64,000 nucleotides of DNA from Pseudonocardia endophytica (lineage in GTDB: Bacteria > Actinomycetota > Actinomycetes > Mycobacteriales > Pseudonocardiaceae), in contig NZ_SMFZ01000001.1 in assembly GCF_004339565.1 (NCBI RefSeq), forward strand, positions 3,844,001-3,908,000, in the 5' to 3' direction. This document shows positions 51,564-58,500 of the stretch, in pieces. The first letter of the stretch is position 1; every line of letters starts with the position of its first letter. Position numbers and translations under genes: made by a program. The notes under the pieces are model-generated. The model saw only the letters and a program-made list of their open reading frames with translations, did not search any database and was not told the DNA's origin.

Positions 51564-52523
51564 GTGCCCGGTCTGACGTTGAGTACCCGCGACCCGGACG
51601 AGGCGGGCGCGATCTGCGGCGACGTCTACTACCCGCACCGGCTCGACGTCCGCCACGACCGGACGCGGTTCCACATGTCGCTGTCCGCGGCGACGCTCGG
51701 CTCCGTGTCGGCCGGCATCCTCGGCTACTCCGGCGAGGTCGCGATCCAGACCGGCGAGCTGGAGACCGGCTACGAGATCAACGTCCCGTTGACCGGCCAT
51801 CTGCACACCTGGATCGGCGCCGACGAGGTGTGCGCGACGCCGACGACGGCCGCCCTCTACCCGCCGGACCGTCCCGCGCGGCTGCACGGATGGGCCGACG
51901 GCGGCGGGCTGTTCGGGATGAAGATCGAGCGATCGGCGCTGGAGGACCGTCTGCGCGAGCTCACCGACGGGCGCGCGTCCGGCCCCGTGCGGCTCGGCGG
52001 TTCCCTCGACCTGACCGAGGGCCCCGGGCGGCAATGGTGGGCGCTGGCCAGGTCGCTCGTCGATCTCACGGCCGACCCGGACGGCCCGCTGACCCGGCCG
52101 ATCGTCGCCCGCCCGCTGGCCGACGCGCTGGTCAGCCTGCTCCTGCACGTCGCCGACCACCCGCACCGCGACCTGGTGCACGCCCGGCCGCCGCTGCCGC
52201 GCCCGTCGACGATCCAGGCGGCCCTGGACCTGATCGAGGCCGAACCCGAGCGTGCGTGGACGGTGCCGGAGATCGCCGAGCAGGTGGGGCTGTCGACCCG
52301 CGGGCTCCAGCACGGGTTCGCCCGGCACGTCGGGCGGACACCGACGGCCGAGCTGCGGCGGATCCGGCTGGACCGTGCCCGTGCCGACCTGCGGGGCGCC
52401 GACCCGGCCCGGCAGACGGTCGCCGCCGTCGCGGCCCGGTGGGGGTTCGCCCACCTCGGCCGGTTCGCGGCGGACTACCGGCGACGCCACGGCACGTCGC
52501 CCTCGGAGGACCTGCGGGCCTGA
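51564..52523 (+). CDS. AraC-family transcriptional regulator
   Basis: A 319-residue AraC/XylS regulator. Residues 1-190 form the AraC-binding-like cupin domain (GYEINVPLTGHLHTWIG, ALYPPDRPARLHGW), and residues about 215-319 the two-HTH DNA-binding domain. The second HTH is typical: ARWGFAHLGRFAADYRRRHGTSPSEDL. Regulators of this subtype often control oxidative catabolism of aromatics or alkanes, and the next gene 143 bp away on the same strand is a cytochrome P450, a plausible target. GTG 51564 follows CGACGAGGAGGTC. Confidence 0.92.
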   Translation: MPGLTLSTRDPDEAGAICGDVYYPHRLDVRHDRTRFHMSLSAATLGSVSAGILGYSGEVAIQTGELETGYEINVPLTGHLHTWIGADEVCATPTTAALYPPDRPARLHGWADGGGLFGMKIERSALEDRLRELTDGRASGPVRLGGSLDLTEGPGRQWWALARSLVDLTADPDGPLTRPIVARPLADALVSLLLHVADHPHRDLVHARPPLPRPSTIQAALDLIEAEPERAWTVPEIAEQVGLSTRGLQHGFARHVGRTPTAELRRIRLDRARADLRGADPARQTVAAVAARWGFAHLGRFAADYRRRHGTSPSEDLRA

Positions 52524-52528
52524 CGGCG

Positions 52529-52550
52529 CGGCCACCGGCACGCGTGGCCG
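52529..52550 (+). terminator. Weak hairpin after the AraC gene
   Basis: CGGCCAC pairs with GTGGCCG (7 bp) around an eight-base loop, five bases after the AraC stop. Short stem, no U-tract. Confidence 0.4.
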
Positions 52551-52666
52551 GCGGTCCTGCGCACCCCGGACACGGTCGCTGCGCACAGCGGATCGACCGT
52601 GACCGCCGTCACTCCTAGCGTCGGTCCACAACCGAGACGCACCGTCCCACCACGCCGGGAGTACCG

Positions 52667-53902
52667 ATGACCGCGACCGATCCGGCCACCGCCGAGTTCG
52701 ACTTCAACCCGCTCGTCTCCCCGCACCGCGAGGACCCGCACCTGTTCTACCGGGCGGCGCGGGCGCGCCCGTTGCAGATGAGCCCGACGCTCGGCGCCTA
52801 CATGGTGACCCGCTACGAGGACCTGGTCGCGGTGATCGACGACCCGGACACGTTCTCCTCCGCCGTGGCCGTTCCGAAGATCATGTCCAACGCGCCGGAG
52901 GTCGTCGAGATCCTGCGTGAGGGCGGCGTGCCGGAGACGAACGCCGTCGTGAACGACGACGAGCCGGAGCACACCCCGAAGCGCAGGGTGTTCGACGCCG
53001 GGTTCACCGGTGCGCGTGTGCGGGCGATGCTCCCGACGATGCACGAGACGGCCGAGCAGCTGATCGACGCGTTCGAGCCGGGCCGGGCCGATCTCGTCGC
53101 GGACTACGCGATCCCGTTCGTGCAGCGGGTGATCAGCGCGATCATCGGGTTCCCGCCGGAGGACACGCAGCAGATCCAGCAGTGGACCGACGACCAGAAC
53201 ACGCTCTGGAACCCGCTCGCGCCGCTGGAGGACCAGAAGGCGGCCGCGACGCGGTTCGTCGACTACACCCGCTACATGCAGGCCCTGATCGACGACCGGC
53301 GCGCCAACCCGCGCGACGACCTGCTGTCCGACATGGTGCACGGCGCGAACGGCTATCCCGGCGTCCCGGACGAATACACGCACACGGCCGTCCGCGGGGC
53401 GGCCCGGGTCGCCGGCTTCGACACCACCCGCGACGCGATCACCTCGACCGTGCTGGCCGTGCTGCAGAACCCGGACATCCGCGACCGGGTGCTCGCCGAC
53501 CCGGTGAAGATGATCCCGCGGGCCACCGAGGAGGTGCTGCGCCGTGACGCGCCGCACCGGGGGCTGTTCCGGATCGCGACGCGTGACACCGAGCTGAACG
53601 GCGTCCCGTTGAAGGCGGGCAGCATGCTCCTGCTGCTGTTCGGGTCGGGCAACCGCGACGAGTCCGTGTTCCCGGACCCGGACGCGGTCGACCTGGACCG
53701 CCAGAACGTGCGCGACCACCTGGCGTTCGGGCGCGGCATCCACGTGTGCCCCGGCAAGCCGATGGCGCTCGCCGAGATCCGGGTCGCGCTGGAGCACCTG
53801 TTCAGGCGCCTGCCCGACCTGCGCCTGGCCGACGGGTTCGAGCCGGTCTACATCGCGAGCTACTTCTTCCGCGGGCTGGAGCGCCTCGACGTCACGTGGT
53901 GA
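52667..53902 (+). CDS. Cytochrome P450
   Basis: A 411-residue soluble bacterial P450. The I-helix oxygen-activation motif AGFDTT, the K-helix ExxR (EEVLR) and the heme-ligand loop FGRGIHVCPGKPMALAE (Cys near residue 364) are intact. The DDDEPEHTPKRRVFD stretch corresponds to the C-helix heme-propionate region. It would hydroxylate a small hydrophobic substrate with electrons from a ferredoxin; no ferredoxin or reductase gene is adjacent. ATG 52667 follows CACGCCGGGAGTACCG. Its 3' end overlaps that of the LysR gene by 11 bases in convergent orientation. Confidence 0.95.
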   Translation: MTATDPATAEFDFNPLVSPHREDPHLFYRAARARPLQMSPTLGAYMVTRYEDLVAVIDDPDTFSSAVAVPKIMSNAPEVVEILREGGVPETNAVVNDDEPEHTPKRRVFDAGFTGARVRAMLPTMHETAEQLIDAFEPGRADLVADYAIPFVQRVISAIIGFPPEDTQQIQQWTDDQNTLWNPLAPLEDQKAAATRFVDYTRYMQALIDDRRANPRDDLLSDMVHGANGYPGVPDEYTHTAVRGAARVAGFDTTRDAITSTVLAVLQNPDIRDRVLADPVKMIPRATEEVLRRDAPHRGLFRIATRDTELNGVPLKAGSMLLLLFGSGNRDESVFPDPDAVDLDRQNVRDHLAFGRGIHVCPGKPMALAEIRVALEHLFRRLPDLRLADGFEPVYIASYFFRGLERLDVTW

Positions 53903-54821
53903 CGGGCTCGGCCACCGCCCGTCCGGCGGCCGCGGCCAGCGCGGACAGGCCCAGACCGATCGCCCGCTGGGAGCCGCTGCCCCGCCGGATGCAGGTCAGC
54001 AGACGACGGCGGGGCGCGGCCGGGTCGGCGAGCGGGACCCGGACGGCGTTCAGGCCCTCCGGGATCCGCACGAGCCGCGGGACCAGCGCGACGCCGAGTC
54101 CGTGACCGACGAGCGCGGCGGTGGCGGCCCACTCCCTCGCCTCGTGGGCGACGGTCGGGCGGAACCCCGCCTGCGTGCACGCGAGGAGCGCGAGCTCGTG
54201 CTGGTCGCAGCTGTCCGGAGCGGGCAGGATCCACGGCTCGTGCGCGGCCCTGTCGAGCGTGACGTCCGGTTCGCCCACCAGGGGGTGACCGGCCGGCACC
54301 AGGAGGTCCTGTGGCACCTCCAGCAGGTGGTCCTGCTCGAACCGCGGGTCGTCCGTGGGTGGGCAGTCCCGGTTCGGGACGAACACGGCGACGTCCAGCT
54401 CCCCGGAGAGCACGTGCTCGAACGCGTCCGTCGTCTCGACCTCGCTGATCCGGACCCGCATCCGGGGCTCGGAACGGGTGAGATCGGCCACGGCCGGGGC
54501 CACCACCATGTCCAGGCTGGAGGGGATCCCACCCACGGCGAGCGCCCCGGGCGGTTGGTCGGCCTCGTCGAGGAGCTCGGCGCGGGCGTTCTCCCAGCGC
54601 TCGGCGATCTCGTCGGCGTGCCGGAGCAACGCGTGCGCCGCGGGGCTCAACCGCACCCCGCGCCCGTCGGGAACCAGCAGGTCAACCCCGACGTCCCGGG
54701 CCAGCGTGCGTAGCTGCTGGGAGACGGCGGACGGGGTCAGGTGCAGCAGGCGGGCCGCCGCGGTGACCGTCCCGACCTGGTCCACGACGCGCAGCACCTG
54801 CACCCGGCGAAGGTCGATCAT
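53892..54821 (-). CDS. LysR-family transcriptional regulator
   Basis: A 309-residue LysR regulator. The winged HTH is at residues 1-60 (LRRVQVLRVVDQVGTVTAAARLLHLTPSAVSQQLRTL), then a linker helix and an effector domain with GIPSSLDMVVAPAVADL and LSGELDVAVFVPN. ATG 54821 has no ribosome-binding site and is preceded by an AT-rich CAGAATATCTAC, suggesting a leaderless start. It converges and overlaps with the P450 gene and diverges from a small membrane-protein gene, which LysR proteins commonly regulate. The effector is unknown. Confidence 0.92.
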   Translation of the reverse strand: MIDLRRVQVLRVVDQVGTVTAAARLLHLTPSAVSQQLRTLARDVGVDLLVPDGRGVRLSPAAHALLRHADEIAERWENARAELLDEADQPPGALAVGGIPSSLDMVVAPAVADLTRSEPRMRVRISEVETTDAFEHVLSGELDVAVFVPNRDCPPTDDPRFEQDHLLEVPQDLLVPAGHPLVGEPDVTLDRAAHEPWILPAPDSCDQHELALLACTQAGFRPTVAHEAREWAATAALVGHGLGVALVPRLVRIPEGLNAVRVPLADPAAPRRRLLTCIRRGSGSQRAIGLGLSALAAAAGRAVAEPVTT

Positions 54822-54857
54822 GTAGATATTCTGCACGGTCAGGTCGAAAAACGTGTG

Positions 54858-55229
54858 ATGGACCTCCACGGTTTCTCGGCGAACCATGGTGACGTGACAT
54901 CGATTCGCCTCCGCCTCGCCCTTCTCGTGACCCCGGCCGCCCTCGTCATCGGGCTCGTCCGGCCCGCCGCCCTGCTCGCCCTGCTCCTGCTGACCGTGTT
55001 CGCCGCGGCCGTGGCCCGACTCGGGCTGTGGTTGCTCGGCAGCGAGGACCCGAGGGGTTCCGACGTGCAGGCCGTCGGCGCGGCCGCCGTCGTGTTCACC
55101 GCGGCCGTCACCGTCGCCGCGATCCTGCTCGTGCTGGGCCCGGCGAGCGTCCCGGTGCTGGCGGTGCTGGCCGTCGCGACGGCGGCGGGCGTCGCCGTGC
55201 GGCTGCGGCCGGTGCCACCGGCGATCTGA
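54858..55229 (+). CDS. Small membrane protein divergent from LysR
   Basis: A 123-residue membrane protein with three or four helices (LALLVTPAALVIGLVRPAALLALLLLTVFAAAVARLGLWLLG, then AVVFTAAVTVAAILLVLG and VPVLAVLAVATAAGVAV). No family recognised. ATG 54858 gives a 12-residue soluble lead; GTG 54894, right before the first helix, is the alternative. Neither has a good ribosome-binding site. The 36-bp gap to the divergent LysR start suggests LysR control. Confidence 0.6.
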   Translation: MDLHGFSANHGDVTSIRLRLALLVTPAALVIGLVRPAALLALLLLTVFAAAVARLGLWLLGSEDPRGSDVQAVGAAAVVFTAAVTVAAILLVLGPASVPVLAVLAVATAAGVAVRLRPVPPAI

Positions 55230-55423
55230 CCGCGAGGCGTCACCACTCTTGATGACGCCGTTCGTCGTTTCGCTGAGCGGGTGAACGGTTGTCGAGGGCT
55301 CCCGGAGATCGATTCCGGGTGGTGTCCGTGGCCGGCCGGGAGCCTCCGGAACGATCTCCGGTGGTAGCTGCCACATCGGCCCAGCTCCGGTGTGGACACG
55401 GTCTGACCTGGGCCGTTACGTCT

Positions 55424-55497
55424 GGAGCGGATGACGGGAATCGAACCCGCGTATTCAGCTTGGGAAGCTGATGTTCTACCATTGAACTACATCCGCA
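55424..55497 (-). tRNA. tRNA-Gly (anticodon CCC)
   Basis: The reverse strand gives a full cloverleaf: acceptor GCGGATG/CATCCGC, D-arm TAGTTCAATGGTAGAAC, anticodon stem TCAGC/GCTGA with loop TTCCCAA (anticodon CCC at 55463-55465), and T-arm CGGGTTCGATTCCCG. Discriminator T, and the CCA end is encoded. It reads GGG glycine codons. Confidence 0.96.
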
Positions 55498-55655
55498 GCG
55501 TGCGTCACGACTCTAGCACCCTGCTCCGGACGGTCGTCGACGCCAGGTGTGGTGATCCGGGCCGTTGTCCACCTGGCGACAATTGCTCGACGCGCGCGAC
55601 GGATCCGGGCCACACTCGCGGTCGTCGGTCAGCTCCCCGGCCGGAAGGACAGGCG

Positions 55656-56825
55656 ATGACCACTGAGTTCGACCTCTCGATGCTGGGCGGTTCGCCGGAC
55701 CACGAGCACGACATCCTTCTGATCGCCGGGAGCCGCCCCGAGGTGGCGCGCCTGGCACCGGTCGCGACGGCCGTCGCGAAGGCCGACCGGTTCCGTGCGA
55801 TCACGGTGGCGACCGGAGCCGACCCGATGTCCGTGGACGAGGCGTTCGACGCGTTCGGCGTGCCCACCGACATCACACTCCTGCTGCCGTTCGAGACCGG
55901 GCCCGGCCTCGCTGACGTCGCCGCCGCCCTGCTGACCCGCCTGGACCGGCTGATGGTCGACCAGGACCCGTCCGCGGTCCTGATCCACGGAGGCGGGGTC
56001 GCGGCGTCGATCGCCGCGACGGTCGCGTTCTGGCGGCGCATCCCGGTCGTCCACATGCAGGCCGGGATGGGTACCGACGATCTGCTGTGCCCGTTCCCGC
56101 AGGAGGCCCACCGTCGGGTGATCGGCCAGCTCGCGTCGCTGTTCCTGACGACGAGTGGTGCGGCACTCGGCAGCCCGCTCGGCCCGAACGTGCTGACCAT
56201 CGGCGACACCGTGCACGGGCTGCCTGCGCCGGAGGACCCCCGGTGCGCCGACGTGCTGGCCCGCATCCGACCGGAGAACCGGCGGCTGGTGCTGGTCGAT
56301 CTGGCCCGCCCGTCGTCGCACGACGCGCTGGCCGGGCTCGCCGGGCTGCTCGAGCGGTTCGACGACATCGAGGTCGTGATCTCCGGCGATCTCGCCTCCG
56401 ACCAGCTGGCGCTCGACCTCGGCCGTCATCCGCGGGTGGTCCTCACCCCGGCGCCCGAGCTCGCGGACCTGCTCGTCACGCTCGCGGCCGCGTCCGTGCT
56501 GATCTCCGACGACACGGACCTGGTCGGCGACGCGCCCGGCCTCGGCACGGCGGCGGTCCTGGTGGACGGCCCGAACGTGCCCCAGCCCGGCGATTCGATC
56601 CGGTCGATCGGCGGCTCGTCCGTGCTCGCGGACGTGACCCGGATCCTGGAGGGCGACCACGGCCGCCGCCCGGCACCCTCGGACGGGGCCGAGGCGCAGC
56701 GTGCCGAGCAGGCCGTGGCCTGGATGTTCGGTCTCTGCCGGTCCCCGCACCTCGACGACGAGGCCGACCACGTCGACCCGGACACGGCGGCCCGCAAGGT
56801 GGACACCGGGTCGACGGAGGCCTGA
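55656..56825 (+). CDS. UDP-N-acetylglucosamine 2-epimerase family protein (WecB-like)
   Basis: A 389-residue protein of the GT-B-like UDP-GlcNAc 2-epimerase fold. DILLIAGSRPEVARLAPVATAV is the N-terminal signature (family GTRPE), with VLIHGGGVAASIAATVAFWRRIPVVHMQAGMGTDDL in the middle (family VxxQGD...HVEAG). Here Q-G-D is HGG and the AGLR loop is AGMG, so several usual active-site residues are replaced and catalysis is uncertain. The C-terminus adds a Asp-rich tail. ATG 55656 follows GGAAGGA. It is adjacent to tRNA-Gly and dcd, with no sugar cluster around. Confidence 0.78.
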   Translation: MTTEFDLSMLGGSPDHEHDILLIAGSRPEVARLAPVATAVAKADRFRAITVATGADPMSVDEAFDAFGVPTDITLLLPFETGPGLADVAAALLTRLDRLMVDQDPSAVLIHGGGVAASIAATVAFWRRIPVVHMQAGMGTDDLLCPFPQEAHRRVIGQLASLFLTTSGAALGSPLGPNVLTIGDTVHGLPAPEDPRCADVLARIRPENRRLVLVDLARPSSHDALAGLAGLLERFDDIEVVISGDLASDQLALDLGRHPRVVLTPAPELADLLVTLAAASVLISDDTDLVGDAPGLGTAAVLVDGPNVPQPGDSIRSIGGSSVLADVTRILEGDHGRRPAPSDGAEAQRAEQAVAWMFGLCRSPHLDDEADHVDPDTAARKVDTGSTEA

Positions 56826-56844
56826 GCACCGCTAGGGTGATCGG

Positions 56845-57429
56845 GTGCTGCTGTCCGACGGCGACCTGCGCAAGGAGATCGAAGCGGGCCGGCTGGTGAT
56901 CGATCCCTGGGATCCGGGGATGGTCCAGCCGTCGAGCGTGGACGTCCGGCTGGACCGGTTCTTCCGCGTGTTCATGAACTCCCGCTACACCCACATCGAC
57001 CCCTCCGAGCAGCAGGACGAGCTGACCACCCCGGTCGAGCCCGAGGACGACGAGCCGTTCGTCCTGCACCCGGGCGAGTTCGTGCTCGGATCGACGTTCG
57101 AGTCCGTCGGCCTGCCCGACGACCTCGCCGGTCGATTGGAAGGAAAATCGAGTCTCGGCCGTCTCGGCCTGCTCACGCACTCCACCGCCGGCTTCATCGA
57201 TCCGGGCTTCGAGGGCCACATCACGCTGGAGCTGTCGAACGTCGCGAACCTGCCGATCACCCTCTGGCCCGGGATGAAGATCGGCCAGCTGTGCCTGTTC
57301 CGGCTGTCCAGCCCGGCCGAGAAGCCGTACGGCAGCGAAGGCGTCGGATCGCGGTACCAGGGTCAGCGGGGCCCGACGCCGTCCCGCGCGTTCCGTAACT
57401 TCCACCGGATCGACACCCGGCGCGGCTGA
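56845..57429 (+). CDS. dcd: dCTP deaminase, dUMP-forming (bifunctional Dcd-Dut)
   Basis: A 194-residue trimeric enzyme that deaminates dCTP and hydrolyses the triphosphate, giving dUMP for thymidylate synthesis. [24 protein letters not shown] is the canonical start, [31 protein letters not shown] (about 109-139) holds the catalytic residues, and [17 protein letters not shown] is the C-terminal lid. Actinobacterial homologues such as M. tuberculosis Rv0321 are bifunctional, and the conserved tail supports that here. GTG 56845 follows GCACCGCTAGGGTGATC. A hairpin terminates it. Confidence 0.96.
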   Translation: MLLSDGDLRKEIEAGRLVIDPWDPGMVQPSSVDVRLDRFFRVFMNSRYTHIDPSEQQDELTTPVEPEDDEPFVLHPGEFVLGSTFESVGLPDDLAGRLEGKSSLGRLGLLTHSTAGFIDPGFEGHITLELSNVANLPITLWPGMKIGQLCLFRLSSPAEKPYGSEGVGSRYQGQRGPTPSRAFRNFHRIDTRRG

Positions 57430-57437
57430 GCTCGCGA

Positions 57438-57467
57438 ACTGCGGCCGGTGGGGCCGCCGGCCGCAGT
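57438..57467 (+). terminator. Terminator of dcd
   Basis: An 11-bp perfect stem (ACTGCGGCCGG with its complement) and an eight-base loop, nine bases after the dcd stop and just before the next start. Confidence 0.75.
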
Positions 57468-57480
57468 ACGCTGGCCGGCG

Positions 57481-58437
57481 ATGGAGCCCCAGGAGCGTCC
57501 CGACCCGCCGTCGAACCTGCCTGCGGTCCCGGGTCGCGGCCCCGACGCGGGCCCGCCCGGTCCCGACCCGTGGGCGTCCGGACGGCGTCGCGACCCGGGG
57601 CAGGGCGGGGTCCCGTCGTGGGCCCGCCGGTTCCGTCCGCGCTCGCTGAAGGCCGCCGTCGGGCTGGGTCTCCTCGGTGCGGCCGTGCTGCTGTACCCGT
57701 TCGCGGCGGCGTCGTCGCAGGACGACAACTACGCCTGGTGGCTCCCGCTCGGGCTCGGCGTCGGCGTGCTGGCGTTGATCACGCTGTTCCGCCTGGACCG
57801 GGTCATGTTCGGCTGGGCGCCGCACGTGGGTGGGGTGGTGCTGGTCGGCACGCTCGTCTGGCAGACGAGCCTCAACCCGTGGGCGTGGGGTCTGGCCGCG
57901 GGGGTCGGCGTCGCGCTGGCGGGGCTGCTGCTCCTGCCCCGGTGGCAGGTGCTGGCCGTGGGGGCGGTGCTGCTCGTCGTGGCCGGGATCGGGTACCAGT
58001 TCCGGTCCGCGGAGCTCACCGAACAACGGGCTCAACTGGACACCCAGGCCGGCGAGCAGATGCGCACCGTCCTCGGCGTGACACGCCCCCAGCTCGCGGT
58101 CGTCAGCCTCGACAACGGTGTGCTCGACAACGACCAGGAGCGCATCTGCCGGATCCTCCAGGACCCAGCTGTGGACCAACTCCGCGCCGCGACCGGCGGT
58201 GCCGACTGCGCGGACGCGGTGGCGCGACTGCACGGCCGGGCCGCGGGCGTGGGAATCGCGGCGACACAGCCCGACCGTCAGGCTGATCCCACGGTGGCTC
58301 CCGGACAGACGACGACGGTCGACGCCTGTTCGACGCTGTGGGCGGCCTCTGCCGGGCCCGGACTCGGCCGAGTCCAGCTGGTGCGGACGGACGCGCCGCA
58401 GCAGCGCTTCCAGGTGACGGGCTTCGCCGCCTGCTGA
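57481..58437 (+). CDS. Membrane protein with extracytoplasmic C-terminal domain
   Basis: A 318-residue protein. After a Pro-rich 45-residue lead come four membrane helices (about 58-78, 87-107, 120-135 and 139-177, LKAAVGLGLLGAAVLLYPFAA; LPLGLGVGVLALITLF; GGVVLVGTLVWQ; GVALAGLLLLPRWQVLAVGAVLLVVAGIGY). A coiled stretch (ELTEQRAQLDTQAGEQMRTVL) and an extracytoplasmic domain with four or five Cys (ERICRILQD, ADCADAVARL, DACSTLW, FAAC) follow. No family recognised. ATG 57481 sits inside the dcd terminator context. It converges with the Fe-S oxidoreductase gene. Confidence 0.72.
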   Translation: MEPQERPDPPSNLPAVPGRGPDAGPPGPDPWASGRRRDPGQGGVPSWARRFRPRSLKAAVGLGLLGAAVLLYPFAAASSQDDNYAWWLPLGLGVGVLALITLFRLDRVMFGWAPHVGGVVLVGTLVWQTSLNPWAWGLAAGVGVALAGLLLLPRWQVLAVGAVLLVVAGIGYQFRSAELTEQRAQLDTQAGEQMRTVLGVTRPQLAVVSLDNGVLDNDQERICRILQDPAVDQLRAATGGADCADAVARLHGRAAGVGIAATQPDRQADPTVAPGQTTTVDACSTLWAASAGPGLGRVQLVRTDAPQQRFQVTGFAAC

Positions 58438-58454
58438 GGCGGCACCGCGCGACA

Positions 58455-58490
58455 CGAGGGCCGGCCCGCCGAACGGCGGACCGGCCCTCG
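58455..58490. terminator. Bidirectional terminator hairpin
   Basis: CGAGGGCCGGCCCGCCG and the matching 17 bases at 58474-58490 pair with one mismatch, loop AA (opens to GAAC), in the 63-bp gap between convergent genes. Confidence 0.82.
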
Positions 58491-58500
58491 CGTCCGTGGG

